NCBI GenBank assembly: GCA_017405675.1
Contig: JAFRAB010000012.1
Location: forward strand, 104,902 to 168,901
DNA length: 64,000 bases
Origin: Erysipelotrichaceae bacterium
GTDB lineage: Bacteria; Bacillota_I; Bacilli_A; Erysipelotrichales; Erysipelotrichaceae
Direction: 5' to 3'
The notes under the pieces were generated by a model. It was not told the DNA's origin and made no database searches. It saw only the letters and a list, made by a program, of their open reading frames with translations. The translations under genes and the position numbers were made by a program. Shown in pieces: positions 51,622 to 61,173 of the stretch (within the stretch, counting starts at the first letter, position 1; each line of letters starts with the position of its first letter).

Positions 51622-52356
51622 CTACTTTAAGATACTCAGCTTAGAAGCTGCGTCCTTGTCTAACAGAACTGTTACATCCGGATGATCCTGTAAAATGCTG
51701 GCTGGGCAGTCAACTGACTTAACGCCTTCGATCATATCTTTAACAGCCTGAGCCTTGTTTTCACCTGTTGCGATCAGGATGATCTTCTTAGCTCTCATGA
51801 TTGAAGCCAGACCCATGGTTACGGCACTCTTTGGTACCTGGTTGATATCGCCGTCAAAGAATCTGGCATTATCAGTTCTGGTCTGTTCAGTCAGTTCCAT
51901 TTCATGGGTTTCACTGTCAAATGGGCAGCCTGGTTCGTTGAACGCAATGTGGCCATCTGAACCGATACCTAATACCTGAATGTCTACTGTGTGCTTCTTT
52001 AATTCCTTTTCATAAGCCTTGCAGTTTTTCTTAATATCGCCGTTTCCTAATGGAACATGGATGTTTTCTTCAGGAATGTCAATGTGATCAAACAGATTAA
52101 CATGCATGAATGTCCAGTATGATTCTCTGTGATCTCTTGGCAGACCTACATATTCATCAAGGTTGAACGTCAGAATATCCTGGTAGCTTGTACCGTTTTC
52201 CTGATGGTCTCTGATCATTTCCTTATATAATCCTACAGGAGAAGATCCTGTAGCTAAGCCTAATACTGGTGAACCGGTATTCAGAACTTTCTTCATTATT
52301 TTGAACGCTTCTTTTGAAACTTCATCGTAATTATCTCTGACAATAATTTTGAACAT
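51622..52356 (-). CDS. nagB: Glucosamine-6-phosphate deaminase
   Basis: 244 residues. LGLATGSSPVGLYKEM is the phosphate-binding loop, FNLDEYVGLPRDHRESY holds the catalytic Asp, and GIGSDGHIAFNEPG binds substrate. It converts glucosamine-6-phosphate to fructose-6-phosphate and ammonia, completing the NanE-NagA-NagB route. A strong SD (TTGGAGG) and a promoter at 52378-52406 precede it. Confidence 0.96.
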   Translation of the reverse strand: MFKIIVRDNYDEVSKEAFKIMKKVLNTGSPVLGLATGSSPVGLYKEMIRDHQENGTSYQDILTFNLDEYVGLPRDHRESYWTFMHVNLFDHIDIPEENIHVPLGNGDIKKNCKAYEKELKKHTVDIQVLGIGSDGHIAFNEPGCPFDSETHEMELTEQTRTDNARFFDGDINQVPKSAVTMGLASIMRAKKIILIATGENKAQAVKDMIEGVKSVDCPASILQDHPDVTVLLDKDAASKLSILK

Positions 52357-52377
52357 ATGCTTACCTCCAACATAATA

Positions 52378-52406
52378 ATTTTAAACTACTGTTTTTTCTT
52401 CTACAA
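52378..52406 (-). promoter_or_regulatory. Promoter of nagB
   Basis: TTGTAG (52401-52406), 17 bases, TAAAAT (52378-52383) on the minus strand. The rest of the 201-base gap to the plus-strand MATE gene is AT-rich and includes an AACAACA/TGTTGTT inverted repeat around 52456-52480. No recognisable catabolite-repression site was seen. Confidence 0.55.
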
Positions 52407-52557
52407 TAAAAAACCCCGGCATATTCAACTTTTTTTCTTTGTTTTGCTAGTTTAGTAACAACACTTTTCAATGTTGTTTTTATAAATAATATGTACTTAA
52501 TGGAATTAAACATATAAATAAAATAAAATATAAATGTCAGAGAAAGGAAGTGAGATC

Positions 52558-53919
52558 ATGGAGAAAGATACCACATATCTGTTTGAAAAAGAAAAGATCA
52601 GCAAGGCCATGATGTCACTGGCCCTTCCTTCCATACTGGTTTCCGTTGTTGACCTGATATACAGCACCATAAATGCCTATTTTGTTGGTCAGCTTAACAA
52701 TAGTGCCATGATAGCCGCTATGGATCCGTCTTCTTCAATTGTAATGTTCATTGAATCAGTAGGAGCCTGCGTAGGCATTGGCGGAGCTTCCTGTCTGGGA
52801 AGATATCTTGGTGCCAAAAAAGAAGATAAAGTCAAAGAAACCGTACGTACTTCCATGACTCTGTGCTTATTATTATCAGCCATTCACATGGTATTGGGAT
52901 TTGTATTCCTCAAGCCATTTATTTCATGGCAGACAGACGATCAGGTAGTCATAAAATACGCCACACAGTATGGTCTGATAAGTATCTTCACCATTGTATT
53001 CCTGGTATTGCGTACAACCATAGTACACATGCTCAGGGCAATCGGTGATGTCAAATACTCTACAACAGTCATCAGCGCAAGTGTGGTATTAAACATTATT
53101 CTTGACCCGATCTTCATGTTTTCCTGGGGACTCAATCTCGGTGTTATCGGTGCTGCCTTAGCTACATCCATATGTAATCTGTTAACCTGTGTATTATGTT
53201 ACCTCAGATTACGGAGTGACAAGACATCAATTAGCTGGCAGGTTACTGATCTTCACATCGATAAACCAATAACAAAAGAAATATTAAGAGTTGGCGTTTC
53301 CTGCTATGTCAGAAACTGTCTGCCGGCCATAACCTCTGCTGTTTACAGCAAGCAGGTATTCCGTTATGGAACTGAATTCATGGCTGGATGTTCCGTAGGA
53401 CGCCGTGCCGCTTATCTGCTCAACTACTTCATACAGGGAGCAGTTAATGGTTATCTGCCATTAGCCTCATATCATTACGGTGCCCGTAACTATAAACGTT
53501 TATTTGACACTATGAAATGGTGTCTCAGCGTATTAACTATTTATTCAATATCGGCAGCCTTGCTGATACGGATGGTCCGCCATCCATATGTTGGTCTGTT
53601 TGCCAAGGATCCAACCGTTATCGAATACGGCAGCAGGTTCCTATTATTCAGTGTTACCTCATTGCCTGTATATGCAGCCTATTATGTATTTACCGTAAGT
53701 CTGCAGGCAGCGGGTAAAGGCAAAGAATCCATGATCTTATCAATGGCCAGACAGGGAATCATCTATCTGCCTATTATCCTTATCCTTCCAAATATGCTTG
53801 GCCAACTTGGCATCTATCTGGCTCAACCAATATCAGATTATCTGACAGTTATCGTAGCCGTCATTCTATGCTGGCCACTGCTGTCCGAAATATATCATGG
53901 ATCAAAGTTTCAAAAATAA
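52558..53919 (+). CDS. MATE family efflux transporter
   Basis: 453 residues with about 12 membrane helices in two MatE halves. MSLALPSILVSVVDLIYS at the N-terminus and FVGQLNNSAMIAAMD follow the MATE pattern. Substrate unknown. The ATG at 52558 has GAAAGGAAG upstream; the in-frame ATG at 52534 has no SD. It diverges from nagB. It differs clearly from the MATE protein at 45486-46850. Confidence 0.92.
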   Translation: MEKDTTYLFEKEKISKAMMSLALPSILVSVVDLIYSTINAYFVGQLNNSAMIAAMDPSSSIVMFIESVGACVGIGGASCLGRYLGAKKEDKVKETVRTSMTLCLLLSAIHMVLGFVFLKPFISWQTDDQVVIKYATQYGLISIFTIVFLVLRTTIVHMLRAIGDVKYSTTVISASVVLNIILDPIFMFSWGLNLGVIGAALATSICNLLTCVLCYLRLRSDKTSISWQVTDLHIDKPITKEILRVGVSCYVRNCLPAITSAVYSKQVFRYGTEFMAGCSVGRRAAYLLNYFIQGAVNGYLPLASYHYGARNYKRLFDTMKWCLSVLTIYSISAALLIRMVRHPYVGLFAKDPTVIEYGSRFLLFSVTSLPVYAAYYVFTVSLQAAGKGKESMILSMARQGIIYLPIILILPNMLGQLGIYLAQPISDYLTVIVAVILCWPLLSEIYHGSKFQK

Positions 53920-54219
53920 TAGAACTCATTCCTAAAAAATGGAATTTCAATTAATTTCCTTAGGACCGAGTTAATTTTCTGAAGAGATTCACATCCGGAA
54001 AACATAATATATATGTTATTAATATTACTGGTATCAAAGCTATATAATATCAAGTTCTGTTAATAAAGAACCCTTACTTTACTATTTGAAAAAAAGTAGA
54101 TTACGAACTTAGTCTTTTGATTTTTTCTATTATCTACTCTTTTTACATTATTTAGACAGTTTATATTTTTTTATTCAAATATTACTGTTTAAAAACTATA
54201 TAAACCAATATTAACGAAA
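53920..54219. other. 300-base AT-rich intergenic region
   Basis: No coding signal is visible. It separates the plus-strand MATE gene from the minus-strand lipoprotein gene and holds a long-loop hairpin (54095-54138, listed separately). The remainder is AT-rich with several T and A runs but no clear promoter for either neighbour, consistent with a convergent termination region. Confidence 0.6.
54091..54144 (-). terminator. Long-loop terminator-like repeat element, copy B
   Basis: AGTAGAT (54095-54101) pairs with ATCTACT (54132-54138). The layout and much of the interior match copy A at 34797-34838, including a compensatory C-G to T-A change in the stem. T runs occur on both exit sides. It lies downstream of the minus-strand lipoprotein gene. 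Confidence 0.55.
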
Positions 54220-55110
54220 CTATGCTGGATCTTCTTCAGTAGTATTGGTATCTACATCCACTATATCATTTATATCAGTAACATTATTTTGATACTCCAT
54301 TTCCTGTTCTTCATGCTGATTCTCTGACTTACTAATAGAATTATTATCCATATTTTTGTGTTCATCCAAATGAACGGCTTCAACGTAATCAAACTGTAGT
54401 GCCTGATCAACAAGATATTTCAATCTTTTTATGTTGGAAGCTTCAATTTCAAACACATATAATCCAATTGACTTAATTGTTGATTTCAGCTTACCATGAC
54501 AGAACTCTTCAAAGTCAGCTATCTTTTTGTCGGAATCCCCATCAGTGAATTTCACAACCAATCGTGAACTGCTGTATTTTCTACCTGTTTCCGGATCAGT
54601 TACTGTATTACTGCTCTTCAGTAGTTTTCTTTCATTACCAAACTCATTTTTTAGATTTTTAGATAATTCAATTTTCTCTAAAATCTTCTTATTAAACTTA
54701 TCGGATTTTACTCTCACCGCAATAGCCTCCTCGCCATCATTAATCAGAAATACATTTTCATTATTTGCAATCACCAGACCGTTTCTCATTTGCCCCTCGT
54801 CTACATTCAGATCATCTATGTATACCATTTCTGATCCCTTTAATACCATTGCATAAATATCTTCATTTTCATATACGGGATATAGTGCCAAATCATTACT
54901 GGTAACCTTCCCGTCATCTGACACATCAGTAACGGTGATGCCTGACCCTATGTAATAAAAACTGTCATCAGGAAGTTTTGATAAAGCAAAATCAAAAATC
55001 TCTGATGGCATTTCTTCAATACTCAGATTCTTATTAGTTACTACTGGTTTTTTCGCTGTACAGCCTGTTAAGAAGATACAAAAAATCATAAATATAATCA
55101 GCTTTTTCAT
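54220..55110 (-). CDS. Lipoprotein with a subtilase-prodomain-like domain
   Basis: 296 residues. MKKLIIFMIFCIFLTGC is a prolipoprotein signal. Residues ~190-260 (SSRLVVKFTDGDSD, LKSTIKSIGLYVFEIEAS, FDYVEAVHLDEH) resemble the alpha-beta prodomain/inhibitor fold found in front of S8 proteases; the peptidase itself is absent. The acidic tail is low complexity. The gene lies directly downstream of the giant S8 protease, so it may chaperone or inhibit it. It has its own promoter with GATAAT six bases before the ATG and no SD, hence a predicted leaderless mRNA. Confidence 0.75.
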   Translation of the reverse strand: MKKLIIFMIFCIFLTGCTAKKPVVTNKNLSIEEMPSEIFDFALSKLPDDSFYYIGSGITVTDVSDDGKVTSNDLALYPVYENEDIYAMVLKGSEMVYIDDLNVDEGQMRNGLVIANNENVFLINDGEEAIAVRVKSDKFNKKILEKIELSKNLKNEFGNERKLLKSSNTVTDPETGRKYSSSRLVVKFTDGDSDKKIADFEEFCHGKLKSTIKSIGLYVFEIEASNIKRLKYLVDQALQFDYVEAVHLDEHKNMDNNSISKSENQHEEQEMEYQNNVTDINDIVDVDTNTTEEDPA

Positions 55111-55116
55111 AGAAAC

Positions 55117-55159
55117 ATTATCAAACAAAAGACCGGATTATTCAAGCAATCCGGTCTTT
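55117..55159 (-). promoter_or_regulatory. S8 protease terminator whose loop carries the lipoprotein promoter -35
   Basis: AAAGACCGGATT (55128-55139) and AATCCGGTCTTT (55148-55159) form a 12-bp stem, an intrinsic terminator for the protease. The eight-base loop contains TTGAAT (55140-55145, minus strand), followed after 17 bases by GATAAT (55117-55122) and then the lipoprotein ATG at 55110. Confidence 0.75.
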
Positions 55160-55181
55160 ATGTGTTTTTTTACAAAATCTG

Positions 55182-58100
55182 TTATTTAGTGAAATAACCT
55201 TTTTTCTTCATTGCCAGTAAGATAGCAGCAATTACCACTAAGCTTCCACCAAATACAGATGACCACAATACGATATTTGAAGCATCTCCGGTATCTACAC
55301 CTGCAGGAATGACTTCAGTATATGTTGTAGTGTACTTTTCACCATCAGGTCCAGTTACAGTTACAGTATATACTCTCTTGCCTTCCTTTTCTTCAGTTGC
55401 AGGAGTTTCTTCAATTACAGCCTTTTCTGTTATTTCAACCACATGTTCTTCGTTGTTTTCACAGACAAACTTAGCTGTAGCTTCCTTATGATCCTTGCTC
55501 CATATCCACTCTGGTTCACTCCACTGGTGACCAACACCCTCAACAGTAACAGTTGTTTCTTCTTCAAGATCTGTTTCGTCGTTACGTTCAGTTGTTGTGA
55601 TCGTAACATCACTGTCTTCACATGGTGCATCGAAGGTAACGGTAGCAACCTTGTCGTAAGCCTTTACAGCTTCTTCAGTAGCATAAGCGAACTTAATTAC
55701 GCCATTTTCTTCGTCTACTGTGTATGAAGTAAGAGTAATTCCTTCTTCTGGAGTAACTGTTGGATTCTTCAGGTTCTTAGCATCATAAGTGATTTCACAG
55801 AAGCCGTTAGTAGCATCTTCATCTTCTGTTAAAACGATTGTAGCAGTGCCTTCTTCATCTGTTGTTGAAGTGCCCTTAATAGCCATTCTGACTGGGAACT
55901 TAGCAACATTGAGCTTGTTTTCAATCATTTCACCTGCTGGTGTTGCAGCACCTTCAATTGTTTCGACTACTTCTTCAGTAACAGGAGCTTCTTCAACTGA
56001 CTTAGGTGCAACCTTATTGAGCTTGCTGAACTTATTCAGTTCTGCTGTTAAGCGTGCATCAAATTCAGCATGTTTTTCATCAAGAATACTTGATTTCAAA
56101 GGTTCCAATGTAATTGTTGGAATGCTTCCGCCCTGATCTGCAGTAGCCTGGCTTGTTCTGTATAATCCCTGAACTGGCCATACACCTTCACCAAAGTTGC
56201 CAGCATCTGTATATAATACTTTGTTATTTATGTCATAGACAACCATATGAGATGTTGTGTCGCCATCTTCATAACAGCTCCAGTAGATGTAGTTTTCATC
56301 AGCATAGAGTGACTGATACAGGAATGATGTTGTAATACCTGTCTGAACTACAACACTGCCACTTACGAGTTTATTATTCATCAGGTCATATGTAAATTCA
56401 TAAATTACACCATTTTCGTCCAGTACATAGTAGCTTACTTGATATGTGGACATATCCAGTTCAGACTTTAATGCAATACCTGATAGATATTCGCCGTTTG
56501 TGATTGGAATTACTGCATATGGAATATTCACATATTCAGTACCACTTTCATCCATTGCTTCTGGCTCGAATGAACTTAAGATTGCATATGTGCCTTCCAC
56601 ATAGAAATAGTAAGGGAAATATGCTGCGTATGTTTCTGAAACAAGTGCCATATCAGTTGACCAATATGCACATGGAGCAACAAGTTCAAGTTCAGGTTCA
56701 GCTTCTGTTAAGTCTGTTAAATACAGATTTCCTTCCGCTGTACTTGTATCAAGTGATCCTACATAAACATCTGTGTCTGATATTGCCAGCGTTGATGCAA
56801 GATTCATATGGAAACCATTTGAATGCAGTTTATTCCATGTTGGCAGGCTCTTCATGTTAAATGAGGAAATAAACTGTGAAGCATCAACATCCCAGACTAT
56901 TGCATTGAAATCAGCATCTATCTGTTCTACGTATATAACACATTCATCATATGCTGTTTCATCGCTTGCAGCAGATACTCTGACAACAGTCTGTCCCTTG
57001 CTGACACCAACAACACGTCCTGTGTCATCTACTGTAGCAACTGCCGGATCATCGCTTTCCCAGACAACTGTCTGATCGGCAGTGATAGGGCTTACCTTGG
57101 CAAGCAGATCTTCTTCATTACCAACATAGAGATGTAAGGTCTTTGGTGAAACAGTAATTGAAGCAACAGTGTATGGATCCATACCTTCTTCATCATTAAC
57201 CTTTAAGGCAACAGCTGTTTCATTAGCTGCATAGTCAGCTGCAAATACTGCTACATAGCCTTTAGCATCAGTTACGATGTCTTCTGCAGGGATTTCTACA
57301 GTAAACTTATCTTCACCTGGAGCAGCTTCATAGAAGTACTCTTCTCCATCAACAGATATAATTGCTACATATGCCAGATTGAAGTTATCTTCAGCTTCAA
57401 TAGTGATTGTGCTGTTATCTTCGCTTAAAGTAGCTTTCGTAATCTTAGGTGCTGTATTATCAACTTTGAAATCGTATCCAATGTATGAACCTTTACCTAA
57501 AAGATCATACCGTAAAGCAAACTGTAATCCATTTCCGTCTGTTATACCGCCATATTGTGAATCAAAATCACCGTATAATAACATGGCGAGATATTCTGGA
57601 ATAGCATAATAACCAACACGGAAAACATCTCCTTCTTCAAGTCCATATTCACTTGGTTTAACACCAATTGGATAAGTCTGATTGGCTATGTTCTTCATTT
57701 CAGCGTCTTTTTCGCTGTACCACATACCAACTGCTCTTTCTTTATCAATTGACAAATCAAGTATGCCTTTAACATTACCGTTATAATCATCTAATAATGT
57801 TGCTGCATATCCTGTGGCTCCAGCTGAACGCAGTAATGTATAGTTAATAGAATTCAAAACATCGTTTCCATTGACTGCGAGTTTATCAGCAGGGAATTCA
57901 TCTTCAATATAGTATGGGTTGCCGTACATTATTGAGTTTACACCATTATACTTAATTACCATGCAATTAGTTGGAAAATAGCTCAGGAATTCGCCTAAAC
58001 TTAACTCCTTACCTGTAGCATTATAATAGTTAGTATTATACTGCATAAAGCTGTATGGATACTTAGTGTTTCCGTAGTAGAAATCAACAATGCTGTTGTT

Positions 58101-60977
58101 ATCAAACATTGAAGGATCGCCCCAATTACCATAGAACCCTAATAATGGGATTGAATGCTTATGAGATAAATCTACGCCTTCTTCACTGTATGAGCTGGAT
58201 TCAGCTGTAGTGAAACCTTCAATATAAGCGCCGTTTTCAAAGTATTCCATCATCTCATCATCAATAGTGATGGTTACCGTTACTGTTCTGCTGTCATGAG
58301 CAGGAACAACATTAAGTTCTTCACTTTCGCCGGTCCAGATTAGTAATAAGTAAGCATCATGAGATGTGATCTTACCGTCTTTATCCATTTCACCGGCATC
58401 AAGATCAAGTTCTGTTCCATCAACAGCACCTGTGATATAGTCCAGAAGTGCCTGAGCATCATCTTTATCAGTATCACCATCTTTGTCTACGTCATGTTCA
58501 ATTGCAATGTCAACCGGTGACCATTCATATTCAACATTGGTATTTATTGGCCATGTTTCAGGAAGCATATATAAGTTCTGTCCATCATAAGCAATATCCT
58601 GAGTGAACATTTCAGTATTTAATTTATATTCAAGGTCTGTATCAGAAAGGTTATAAATTGTGAATGAATATATATATTTTCTGTCTGTCAGCAAATCATC
58701 ACCGAACTCAACTTTTACCTTGCCATCGGCAGCTGCACCTGTGTATGCAGTTAAGGTATCGTCATCAGGACCAACCATTACAACTGAAGGAGCACTGACT
58801 GCTTTTGAAACCTCAGCCAGACCAGCACCCTGCTGTAAAATTGAAACAAACTGGCCGTCATTCTTCATAGGAGTAGCTGTTGACATCAGTAAGCTCTGTA
58901 CGATTGCACGTACTGAATAATTCTCAGCAAGTTCACTGTTCATTTCTGACAAATCATTCTGACGCAGATATTCTGCAACAACTGCAGTTAAACCGGCAAT
59001 ATGAGGAGCAGCCATTGAAGTACCGCTCATCATTTCATATTCGCTTACACCGCCCTGAGGATTACCGTTTGTGTCATTGCTTGTACCAAATACTGAATAG
59101 ATGTTTCCACCAGGTGCAGTAATTTCAGGTTTCATGATCAATGAACCCGGAATACCCCATGAACTGAATGATGAAACTGTAGCATCTTCACGGGTACCTG
59201 TAATATCAGAAGTGACAGCATCTGTTACATTAACAGAACCTGTATAATATTTAATGCCGCCAGCTTCTGCTGCCGTATAAGCAGCTTTAATTGCATTTGC
59301 ATCACTAAATGAAATTGTTATCATTGGGAACGTTGCAATACAGTCATCCAATAACATACCAATTGAACCTGGCTGATTATTGGCAACTATTAAGGCAGCA
59401 GGATTAAACTCAACTGCATTATTTCCCTTTTCAACAAATGTTAGACCACCACGGTTAATGATGACGATCTTACCTTCCAGAGAAACGGCGTCATTTACTG
59501 TTGCGTAGTCCTCAACAGAACCCAAAGCATCAATATATACAAATTCCTGAGTGCCTGCTAAAGAAGCCATTGGAGCACGTGCTTCTGAAACACTTTCATT
59601 ATAGTAAACATTAAGATCACCGAACTGCAGAGGCTTACCGGTTGTACCGATATTGTCAGCAGAAGCAACGCATAAGCTGTTGATGAATGATCCTGGTGAA
59701 CCGCCTGAATGCATGCTTACATCTTCAGCATATAAAACTCCCATAGCAGTATTATCAGCAAAAGCGCCAACGTTACCTGCAGAAATGGCAACAACCATGT
59801 TACTGTTAGCGTCACTGTTCAGTCTGTTCAATTCATCCTGATAATAATCACTGAATGTAAAGCCAGGAGAACCTGAGCCTAATGACAGGTTAGCTACATC
59901 GCAGCCTAAAACCATAGCATCTTCAAGTGCTGTAAAATAATCTGAATCGTAAGCGCCACCACCTGTGCCAAATACCTTCATCACAATCAGCTGTGCATCC
60001 GGTGCCATACCAACTGCCATAACTGTATCAATTGCCTTCTCAAAACCATTTTCAGTTTCGATATAGCTGTTGGCAGCAGCAATACCTGCAACGTGTGAAC
60101 CGTGTTCACCCTGTCTGTCGTTGCTGTGAGTGATGTCATAGTTCATGTCTACATAGTTAAATGCAAATGGAACTTTTGAATCAACATATGCGCCAGGAAC
60201 ATTTAACTGTGAAGCAAGGCTGTTAACATCATCTTCAGTTAACAGAACAGGTTCATAATCCAGCTGACTTATAGCATAATCAAAAGCATCCGGATTAAAT
60301 GAATCATGATATATATCCAGACCGGTATCAATAATTGCAATACGGCTGCCAGCACCTGTATAACCTGCACTCCAGGCTTCCTGAGCGCCAACCATTCCTG
60401 CTGAAGTGTTAGCTGTCTGAGGATCTGACTTACTGGTTATTGGGGCATCATAACGATTTTCCAGAATTACATTCTTAACACCGGAAACCATTTTGATTTT
60501 ATTAATATCAGAAACTTTAACTTCAGCGGAAATAGCATTGATTGTCAACGTCAGGTTCCACTTTACGTTCAGTTCCTTTTTAAGCTGTTTTTCAATAGCC
60601 TTTGTTACATTAGCCTGCTGTTTCTTCAGTTTGTTTCTGTAAGATACGGCAGAGCTGTTACCGGCGATTCCCTTGGCAGAATATCCGGCGTCAGTAACGG
60701 AATCTCCATCCAGAATAATTGATACACGTACTACTGCATTCTGATCTAATGACAGTGCATCATTTTCTTCCGGGTCTTCCTTTACGAGATCAGTACCCTG
60801 TTTTTTAACATTCAGAGTACTTGGATCCAGATCCTCCATTTCCAACTGAGTTGAATTGCCAGGATCAGCTTCATTTGGTTCATCTCCTGTTTCAGCATAT
60901 ACCGGTGTTACGGCATGAGTGAATACAAGCGTGAAAGCCAGAAGAAGCGTTAAAAGATGTTTGAAACTACCTTTCAT
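55182..60977 (-). CDS. Giant modular S8 (subtilisin-like) surface protease
   Basis: 1931 residues. In order: signal peptide (~1-28), inhibitor I9-like prodomain (~80-178), S8 catalytic domain with Asp217 (IIDTG), His292 (EHGSHVAG), Asn402 and Ser654 (SGTSMAAP), a PA insert (~470-600), beta-rich repeats, a dockerin-like EF-hand pair (~829-882, DVDKDGDTD and EMDKDGKIT), a Big_2 domain (~1271-1350), a cohesin-like domain (~1690-1815) and a C-terminal VDTGDASN anchor with membrane helix and KKK tail. It resembles C5a-peptidase/lactocepin enzymes that degrade host or milk proteins. All catalytic residues are intact. GAGGGGAG is the SD. Confidence 0.95.
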   Translation of the reverse strand: MKGSFKHLLTLLLAFTLVFTHAVTPVYAETGDEPNEADPGNSTQLEMEDLDPSTLNVKKQGTDLVKEDPEENDALSLDQNAVVRVSIILDGDSVTDAGYSAKGIAGNSSAVSYRNKLKKQQANVTKAIEKQLKKELNVKWNLTLTINAISAEVKVSDINKIKMVSGVKNVILENRYDAPITSKSDPQTANTSAGMVGAQEAWSAGYTGAGSRIAIIDTGLDIYHDSFNPDAFDYAISQLDYEPVLLTEDDVNSLASQLNVPGAYVDSKVPFAFNYVDMNYDITHSNDRQGEHGSHVAGIAAANSYIETENGFEKAIDTVMAVGMAPDAQLIVMKVFGTGGGAYDSDYFTALEDAMVLGCDVANLSLGSGSPGFTFSDYYQDELNRLNSDANSNMVVAISAGNVGAFADNTAMGVLYAEDVSMHSGGSPGSFINSLCVASADNIGTTGKPLQFGDLNVYYNESVSEARAPMASLAGTQEFVYIDALGSVEDYATVNDAVSLEGKIVIINRGGLTFVEKGNNAVEFNPAALIVANNQPGSIGMLLDDCIATFPMITISFSDANAIKAAYTAAEAGGIKYYTGSVNVTDAVTSDITGTREDATVSSFSSWGIPGSLIMKPEITAPGGNIYSVFGTSNDTNGNPQGGVSEYEMMSGTSMAAPHIAGLTAVVAEYLRQNDLSEMNSELAENYSVRAIVQSLLMSTATPMKNDGQFVSILQQGAGLAEVSKAVSAPSVVMVGPDDDTLTAYTGAAADGKVKVEFGDDLLTDRKYIYSFTIYNLSDTDLEYKLNTEMFTQDIAYDGQNLYMLPETWPINTNVEYEWSPVDIAIEHDVDKDGDTDKDDAQALLDYITGAVDGTELDLDAGEMDKDGKITSHDAYLLLIWTGESEELNVVPAHDSRTVTVTITIDDEMMEYFENGAYIEGFTTAESSSYSEEGVDLSHKHSIPLLGFYGNWGDPSMFDNNSIVDFYYGNTKYPYSFMQYNTNYYNATGKELSLGEFLSYFPTNCMVIKYNGVNSIMYGNPYYIEDEFPADKLAVNGNDVLNSINYTLLRSAGATGYAATLLDDYNGNVKGILDLSIDKERAVGMWYSEKDAEMKNIANQTYPIGVKPSEYGLEEGDVFRVGYYAIPEYLAMLLYGDFDSQYGGITDGNGLQFALRYDLLGKGSYIGYDFKVDNTAPKITKATLSEDNSTITIEAEDNFNLAYVAIISVDGEEYFYEAAPGEDKFTVEIPAEDIVTDAKGYVAVFAADYAANETAVALKVNDEEGMDPYTVASITVSPKTLHLYVGNEEDLLAKVSPITADQTVVWESDDPAVATVDDTGRVVGVSKGQTVVRVSAASDETAYDECVIYVEQIDADFNAIVWDVDASQFISSFNMKSLPTWNKLHSNGFHMNLASTLAISDTDVYVGSLDTSTAEGNLYLTDLTEAEPELELVAPCAYWSTDMALVSETYAAYFPYYFYVEGTYAILSSFEPEAMDESGTEYVNIPYAVIPITNGEYLSGIALKSELDMSTYQVSYYVLDENGVIYEFTYDLMNNKLVSGSVVVQTGITTSFLYQSLYADENYIYWSCYEDGDTTSHMVVYDINNKVLYTDAGNFGEGVWPVQGLYRTSQATADQGGSIPTITLEPLKSSILDEKHAEFDARLTAELNKFSKLNKVAPKSVEEAPVTEEVVETIEGAATPAGEMIENKLNVAKFPVRMAIKGTSTTDEEGTATIVLTEDEDATNGFCEITYDAKNLKNPTVTPEEGITLTSYTVDEENGVIKFAYATEEAVKAYDKVATVTFDAPCEDSDVTITTTERNDETDLEEETTVTVEGVGHQWSEPEWIWSKDHKEATAKFVCENNEEHVVEITEKAVIEETPATEEKEGKRVYTVTVTGPDGEKYTTTYTEVIPAGVDTGDASNIVLWSSVFGGSLVVIAAILLAMKKKGYFTK

Positions 60978-61051
60978 AAAATTCTCCCCTCTGATTACTT
61001 TTCTCTAAATTAAGTAATATAAAAAAAGAAAAAAGTTCTCACTTATTTATT

Positions 61052-61081
61052 ATTTTACTATATATAAAAAAGCAATATCAA
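61052..61081 (-). promoter_or_regulatory. Promoter of the S8 protease
   Basis: TTGATA (61076-61081), 18 bases, TAAAAT (61052-61057) on the minus strand, giving a leader of about 70 bases. Confidence 0.6.
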
Positions 61082-61142
61082 TGATTTTCAGTAATTATGA
61101 AAAGTTTTTTTGTTTTTGAAAATGTTTCATTTTGAAGTAAAT

Positions 61143-61171
61143 AATAAACAGCATAACAAGTGCTGTTTATT
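61143..61171 (-). terminator. Terminator of the PqqD/HprK-like operon
   Basis: AATAAACAGCA (61143-61153) and TGCTGTTTATT (61161-61171) form an 11-bp stem. It follows the S24/S26 gene and separates that operon from the protease. Confidence 0.75.
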
Positions 61172-61173
61172 TA

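Noticed and set aside
55309..56136. Plus-strand ORFs opposite the S8 protease C-terminal region
   Set aside because: Low-complexity shadow frames of the protease repeats without SD or promoter.
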